DNA from: Phaeobacter sp. A36a-5a
GTDB lineage: Bacteria; Pseudomonadota; Alphaproteobacteria; Rhodobacterales; Rhodobacteraceae
DNA: 64,000 nt
Reading direction: 5' to 3'
Assembly (NCBI RefSeq): GCF_037911135.1
Contig: NZ_JBBLYU010000002.1
Location: 496,001-560,000 of the forward strand
Both the position numbers and the translations under genes were made by a program. A model generated the notes under the pieces. The model did not search any database, was not told the DNA's origin, and saw nothing but the letters and a program-made list of their open reading frames with translations. Positions 63,043-64,000 of this stretch are shown piece after piece (within the stretch, counting starts at the first letter, position 1; each line of letters starts with the position of its first letter).

Positions 63043-64000
63043 TCATGGCGTCCCCATCAGGGTCTGGGCATCCATGGCGATCTGGCGCTCTTCCTCGGCC
63101 TCGACCACCCAGATCGCCACCTTGGAGCTGGCCGCATGCAGGCGCGATTTGCGGGCGTGGTTGGCATCCACATCCATCCGCGCGCCGATCCATTCCAGAC
63201 CGCGCAGGATGCGGGCACGCACACCCACCGCGTTTTCGCCGATGCCGCCGGTGAAGGCGATGGCATCAAGCCCCTCCATTGCGGCAATCAGACTGCCCGC
63301 ATGACGCAGGCTCCAATAGCAGAAATGTTCGATGGCAAAGGCGCTGTCAGCACTGGGGTCGAGCATCAGGTTGCGCATGTCGGATTTGCCACCTGACAGG
63401 CCGAGCAGGCCGCTTTCATTGTTGAGGATCGCTTTGGTGCGGTCGAGGCCGTTGTCCTCGACCAGGCGCAGCACCGCATTGGCGTCGATCCCGCCTGACC
63501 GTGTGCCCATGGTGAGGCCATCCAGGGGCGAATAGCCCATGGTGGTGGCAACGGACTGGCCATTGCGGATCGCACAGAGCGACGCGCCATTGCCGAGGTG
63601 AAACGCCAGCAGGCGCGAGGGCAGGGCGGCGCCGGAAATCTCCGGCAGGCGCCGCACCAGCGAGGCGTAGGACAGACCGTGAAACCCGTAGCGGCGGATG
63701 CCCTTGGTCTCTTCCACGCGGGGGATCGCATAGCGCGTTGCGACCTCGGGGTTGGTGGCGTGAAACGAGGTGTCAAAGCTGGCAAACTGCGGCAGATCGG
63801 GTGCGGTGGCGGCCATGGTGTCGATCGCGGCAAGGCTATGGGGGTTATGCAGCGGGGCAAGCGGCGTGCAGTCGGCGATCTCGGCCCGGATATCGGCGGT
63901 GATCCGCACCGGCTTGGTCAGCTTACGCCCGCCATGCACCACCCGGTGGCCCACGGCGGCCAGATCTGCGGGATCAATGCCATGGTCCGGCAGCGCCGCC
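63043..64000 (-). CDS. ackA: Acetate kinase, 5' end outside window
   Basis: Phosphorylates acetate from ATP, or makes ATP from acetyl phosphate. About 318 of roughly 390 codons are present; the frame runs off the right edge, and the GTG near 63954 is the internal valine of VGHRVVHGG, not a start. Visible family motifs are HGG, the substrate loop FDTSFHATNPEVATRYAIP, GIRRYGFHGLSYASLV, HLGNGASLCAI and FTGGIGENAVGVR. It is convergent with pta across 37 bases, not in the usual ackA-pta operon order. Confidence 0.94.
   Translation of the reverse strand, partial: AALPDHGIDPADLAAVGHRVVHGGRKLTKPVRITADIRAEIADCTPLAPLHNPHSLAAIDTMAATAPDLPQFASFDTSFHATNPEVATRYAIPRVEETKGIRRYGFHGLSYASLVRRLPEISGAALPSRLLAFHLGNGASLCAIRNGQSVATTMGYSPLDGLTMGTRSGGIDANAVLRLVEDNGLDRTKAILNNESGLLGLSGGKSDMRNLMLDPSADSAFAIEHFCYWSLRHAGSLIAAMEGLDAIAFTGGIGENAVGVRARILRGLEWIGARMDVDANHARKSRLHAASSKVAIWVVEAEEERQIAMDAQTLMGTP

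Noticed and set aside
63954-64000. GTG near 63954 as the start of acetate kinase
   Set aside because: It is the valine of the conserved VGHRVVHGG motif, and the frame continues with plausible family sequence to the window edge.

Overview
The window is ordinary-density, high-GC chromosomal DNA from an alphaproteobacterium. The gene content points to the marine Roseobacter group (Rhodobacteraceae; Phaeobacter/Ruegeria/Leisingera-like, from memory of family content, not from a search). Supporting signs are a SoeABC-type sulfite dehydrogenase set beside citrate synthase, Pta and AckA, a MlaA-MlaC pair, a DUF1523 protein, a GT14-DUF5928 glycosyltransferase, and many TGATG/ATGA translational overlaps. 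There are about 69 protein genes. I found no rRNA, tRNA, CRISPR array, prophage or intact insertion sequence. Both edges cut a gene: the first gene is open to base 1, and acetate kinase runs off base 64000.

Layout. 1-2.1 kb: three coupled genes of unknown function. 2.1-4.7 kb: a GT14-DUF5928 glycosyltransferase divergent from a sulfotransferase. 4.8-9.9 kb: Nudix hydrolase, ilvD, a truncated benE, an XRE-cupin regulator with twin operators, a DMT transporter and smpB. 10-15 kb: an unknown protein behind an operator-like repeat, sseA-tatA, and glnK-amtB. 15-22 kb: a class A penicillin-binding protein, mlaA-mlaC, and an orphan type I secretion ATPase/adaptor pair. 22-35 kb: short overlapping housekeeping operons (ridA-gdpD-DUF482-phhB; ferredoxin reductase-rsmD-HAD; map; mscS; sfsA; cinA-GNAT-AhpD-ompA). 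35-49 kb: LysR and a DUF4399/NIPSNAP/ABM group, fadH, rppH, a MarR-controlled exporter, adenosine kinase-nth, an ada-like gene, a YafY-type regulator, an OmpA lipoprotein and an FMN reductase. 49-54.5 kb: MnmC activities on two separate proteins, a DMT transporter, slt and dapA. 54.8-56.3 kb: an ECF41 sigma factor with its AhpD-like partner. 56.3-64 kb: soeC-soeB-soeA-citrate synthase (minus strand), pta (plus strand), ackA (minus strand).

How it works together. The right end looks like the back end of organosulfonate (taurine/sulfoacetaldehyde) catabolism. Acetyl phosphate would be handled by Pta and AckA, acetyl-CoA would enter the citrate synthase reaction, and the sulfite released would be oxidised to sulfate by cytoplasmic-facing SoeABC, feeding electrons to quinone. 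The ECF41 operon just downstream carries an almost textbook ECF41 promoter in front of its own first gene, so autoregulation can be read directly from the DNA.

Nothing here is clearly a new defence or mobile system. The most informative signals are regulatory: twin palindromic operators for the XRE-cupin and MarR regulators, phased half-sites at the YafY-type gene, an operator-like repeat next to a putative promoter of an unknown protein, a perfect 22-bp palindrome inside the soe operon, and a decayed benE whose regulator and operators remain intact next to ilvD.
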